From assembly GCA_013399695.1 (NCBI GenBank), contig VXAU01002491.1, positions 1 through 64,000 on the forward strand: 64,000 nt of DNA, read 5' to 3'. Each line of letters starts with the position of its first letter. Position 1 is the stretch's first letter. A program made the translations under genes and the position numbers. Shown here piece after piece: positions 62,801 through 64,000 of this stretch. The DNA is from Formicarius rufipectus (lineage: Eukaryota > Chordata > Aves > Passeriformes > Formicariidae). The notes below the pieces were generated by a model. The model did no database searches, was not told where the DNA came from, and saw nothing but the letters and a program-made list of their open reading frames with translations.

Positions 62801-63202
62801 GGAAGAACACATCACCATTTACACAGGAGAAGGTGTCAGGACCCAGCCCTTAATGACTTGTATTTTCTTACTTTACTTGGCACTTGTCCTTAAATTCATC
62901 TAACAACTTCTCTCAGATGTTCCCTTTAAAAAGAATTTCACTTTTACTGCTCCCTATCAGTTAACACATTTAAAGACTGCTGGTTTACCGTAATGGAGAG
63001 ATTTTTTGCTTAACTTTCTGCACTCCCTGAGGAGTTATACTTACATCATGCATGGAGTCAAGAAGTTTAGTCAGTTGGTAGAATCTCTGCCAGCTTTGCC
63101 CAGAGTTACTTGGACATTTAGTTACCATCTTCTTTAGTTCTTTAATGTAATTTGCCCTCATTTCTTCAAATGCAGCTTGGCTTTTGAGACCATCCTTGGG
63201 AA
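53713..63202 (-). CDS. NR3C2: NR3C2 mineralocorticoid receptor, last two exons (ligand-binding domain C-terminus)
   Basis: On the - strand, exons 63202-63045 and 53868-53713 join in frame to encode the C-terminal 103 complete codons and the stop. By the human 984-residue protein this is about Pro882 to Lys984. The receptor binds aldosterone and glucocorticoids, moves to the nucleus and activates genes through hormone response elements. Residues in view include the Cys and Thr of LEFCFYTF (human Cys942 and Thr945, which line the steroid pocket), the helix 12 core PAMLVEII with the AF-2 charge-clamp Glu (human 962), and the conserved tail PLYFHRK. Differences from human as I recall it are KKMVTKCPSNS for RKMVTKCPNNS and RESQALK for RESHALK. 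The DNA-binding and N-terminal exons lie to the right, outside the window. The glucocorticoid receptor is excluded by the sequence and the neighbour gene. Confidence 0.98.
55871..55888. promoter_or_regulatory. 18-bp palindrome with two E-boxes
   Basis: CACACGTGATCACGTGTG is a perfect inverted repeat containing CACGTG twice (55873-55878 and 55881-55886), 8 bp apart. CACGTG is the core for MYC/MAX, USF and MITF/TFE factors. It lies in the NR3C2 last intron. Binding is inferred. Confidence 0.4.
59771..59925 (-). mobile_element. CR1-type LINE 3' end in NR3C2 last intron
   Basis: The + strand shows AGAATCACTAAATCGTTAAG, GGTTGGAAGAGACCTCACAG, GTCCAACCACAAACCCAGCA, CTAAGTGCCAC-like ATAAGTGCCACATCTAC and TTTTTTGAACCCTTC. 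This is the reverse complement of a second class of avian CR1 3' end, distinct from the CCATGGGCAGGG class at 32.0 kb. The element lies on the - strand, in the sense orientation of NR3C2, and is 5'-truncated. Confidence 0.88.
63045..63202 (-). CDS. NR3C2: NR3C2 penultimate exon (exon 8)
   Basis: This is a 158-nt exon, the same length known for this exon in steroid receptors of the NR3C group. On the - strand the acceptor is TTTTCAATGACAG before TTCCCAAGG and the donor is CATGAT|GTAAGT. It begins with two bases of a Val codon and ends on a codon boundary after MHD. The translation includes PKDGLKSQAAFEEMRANYIK, KMVTKCPSNSGQSWQRF and YQLTKLLDSMHD. It forms part of the later helices of the ligand-binding domain. 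The frame also has an upstream ATG in the intron, which is not a real start. Confidence 0.98.
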
Positions 63203-64000
63203 CTGTCATTGAAAAGACAGTCTTAAATTAGTATTAACTGCATTGCTTATTCTTTTGATGTGCATACTAAAACAGTTACACCAGTTAATGGATGAAGGAA
63301 TTAAATCTTTAAGCAAAGTCCATATTTTTACAGACATTGGTAAGGGATCAACAACATCATACAGATTTTCAAGTTATTCAGGCATCCTCACCAGATGAGT
63401 GATTGCAGAAGCTGTGGCAGAGGACAAGATAACATCTGAGAAATACGACACATGCTAACCTCATGTCCAAACTGTTTTTAACACAATCCAACCACATTAA
63501 AAAAAAAAAAAAAAAAAGGCAGATGGATCAAGGGTATTTCTTTAAAAGTTGAAGACGTGATTTATGATTCTGGAATGATTCAGCACACTTGGCAGAGGAG
63601 GAGAAAGTACAGAACTACAGCTGTTATCTGCAGAAACACTAGACCAAGTGACACATTTTTAAGCCATCAAGTAAGAACCTAAAATATCTTTGAATGTTAG
63701 CAAGCATCTGAGTAACACCTTTGAACAAACAGAGCCATTCTTCTGCACGGAACAGAAGAGTGTTTTCCAAACAGGCATCCTCACCCAGTGTTTGACCATG
63801 ACATACACTTTTAGCGTCCTATTAAAGTTTCCATCTGCCAGAGGGAGGTGGAATCAGGATCACGGAATTATCGTTTCACAAATGGGCTAAAAGTAGAGTT
63901 TTTGGATACTTTTTACTGTGACATCAACAAGGCTAATTACAAAAGCAAATACCTTGTTTCTTTACAGATAGCAAATACTGTTGCACTCTGGTAGGTCCTA
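63203..64000 (-). other. NR3C2: NR3C2 intron 7 (partial, to window edge)
   Basis: This is sequence upstream (in the gene's sense) of the penultimate exon. No match to the preceding ligand-binding-domain exon is visible before the window ends. The only distinctive feature is an A run at 63499-63517. Confidence 0.85.
63499..63517. repeat. A homopolymer
   Basis: 19 A in an NR3C2 intron. No retrocopy body or target-site duplication is visible next to it. Confidence 0.8.

Larger units (their letters stand above)
53869..63044 (-). other. NR3C2: NR3C2 last intron, 9.2 kb
   Basis: On the - strand the intron runs from GTAAGT next to 63045 to TTTCAG next to 53868. It contains an antisense CR1 3' fragment (59771-59925), an 18-bp E-box palindrome (55871-55888), an octamer-bearing AT-rich stretch (57240-57480), a GC-richer patch at 56860-57010 and short A runs. 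The longest open frame, 60644-61159 on the - strand, has no domain I recognise. No other exon was seen. Confidence 0.85.

Noticed and set aside
62985..63209. 74-codon - strand frame as a complete small protein
   Set aside because: It is the NR3C2 penultimate exon with intron read-through on both sides. The apparent Met and the tail after MHD are intronic.
63499..63517. A run as the tail of a processed pseudogene or SINE
   Set aside because: The flanking sequence shows no gene body, tRNA-like promoter boxes or target-site duplication.
1..64000. CRISPR arrays, operons, phage or toxin-antitoxin type systems, tRNA or rRNA genes
   Set aside because: The window is vertebrate intron and exon sequence. 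No regularly spaced direct repeats, no packed bacterial frames and no tRNA cloverleaf motifs were seen by eye. A tRNAscan-SE and Rfam search would be decisive for small RNAs.

Overview
This window is nuclear DNA from a vertebrate, most likely a bird. It is intron-rich and AT-rich, with short exons bounded by GT/AG splice sites, no operons and no bacterial-type gene packing. Four truncated CR1 LINE 3' ends carry the family's terminal ATTCTATGATTCT-type motif, as in avian genomes. The two genes found have orthologues that lie next to each other, tail to tail, on human chromosome 4q31. I cannot name the species or order.

Layout. Positions 1 to about 45,890 hold the 3' part of ARHGAP10 (GRAF2, a BAR-PH-RhoGAP-SH3 protein) on the + strand. 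The last five coding exons are at 8503-8653, 23600-23762, 34134-34265, 35676-35767 and 44915-45003. They join in frame into 208 codons plus a stop, ending in a complete SH3 domain. The BAR, PH and RhoGAP exons lie upstream of the window. The 3' UTR contains a CR1 insertion and ends near an AATAAA at 45,872. About 45.9-50.2 kb is intergenic, with one more CR1 piece. From about 50.2-51.1 kb to 64,000 is the 3' end of NR3C2 (mineralocorticoid receptor) on the - strand: a long 3' UTR, the last exon (53713-53868) and the penultimate exon (63045-63202). These encode the C-terminal 103 residues of the ligand-binding domain, including helix 12 with its AF-2 glutamate. The rest of NR3C2 lies to the right of the window.

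The two genes converge, with 8.7 kb between their stop codons. Nothing shows that they work together. ARHGAP10 is a cytoplasmic RhoA/Cdc42 GAP adaptor, and NR3C2 is a steroid-activated nuclear receptor. The most notable regulatory content is in the NR3C2 3' UTR: two perfect 8-mer miR-135 sites, one 7-mer miR-124 site and a Pumilio element. Introns hold simple repeats and several AT-rich stretches dense in homeodomain-, octamer- or TCF-like motifs. These could be conserved enhancers, but that cannot be shown from one sequence.

I found no tRNA, rRNA, CRISPR array, intact transposon or unknown multi-gene system. The left edge (1 to about 420) is a GC-rich block with an internal 67-bp duplication. 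It looks inserted, possibly retroviral, but I could not identify it.
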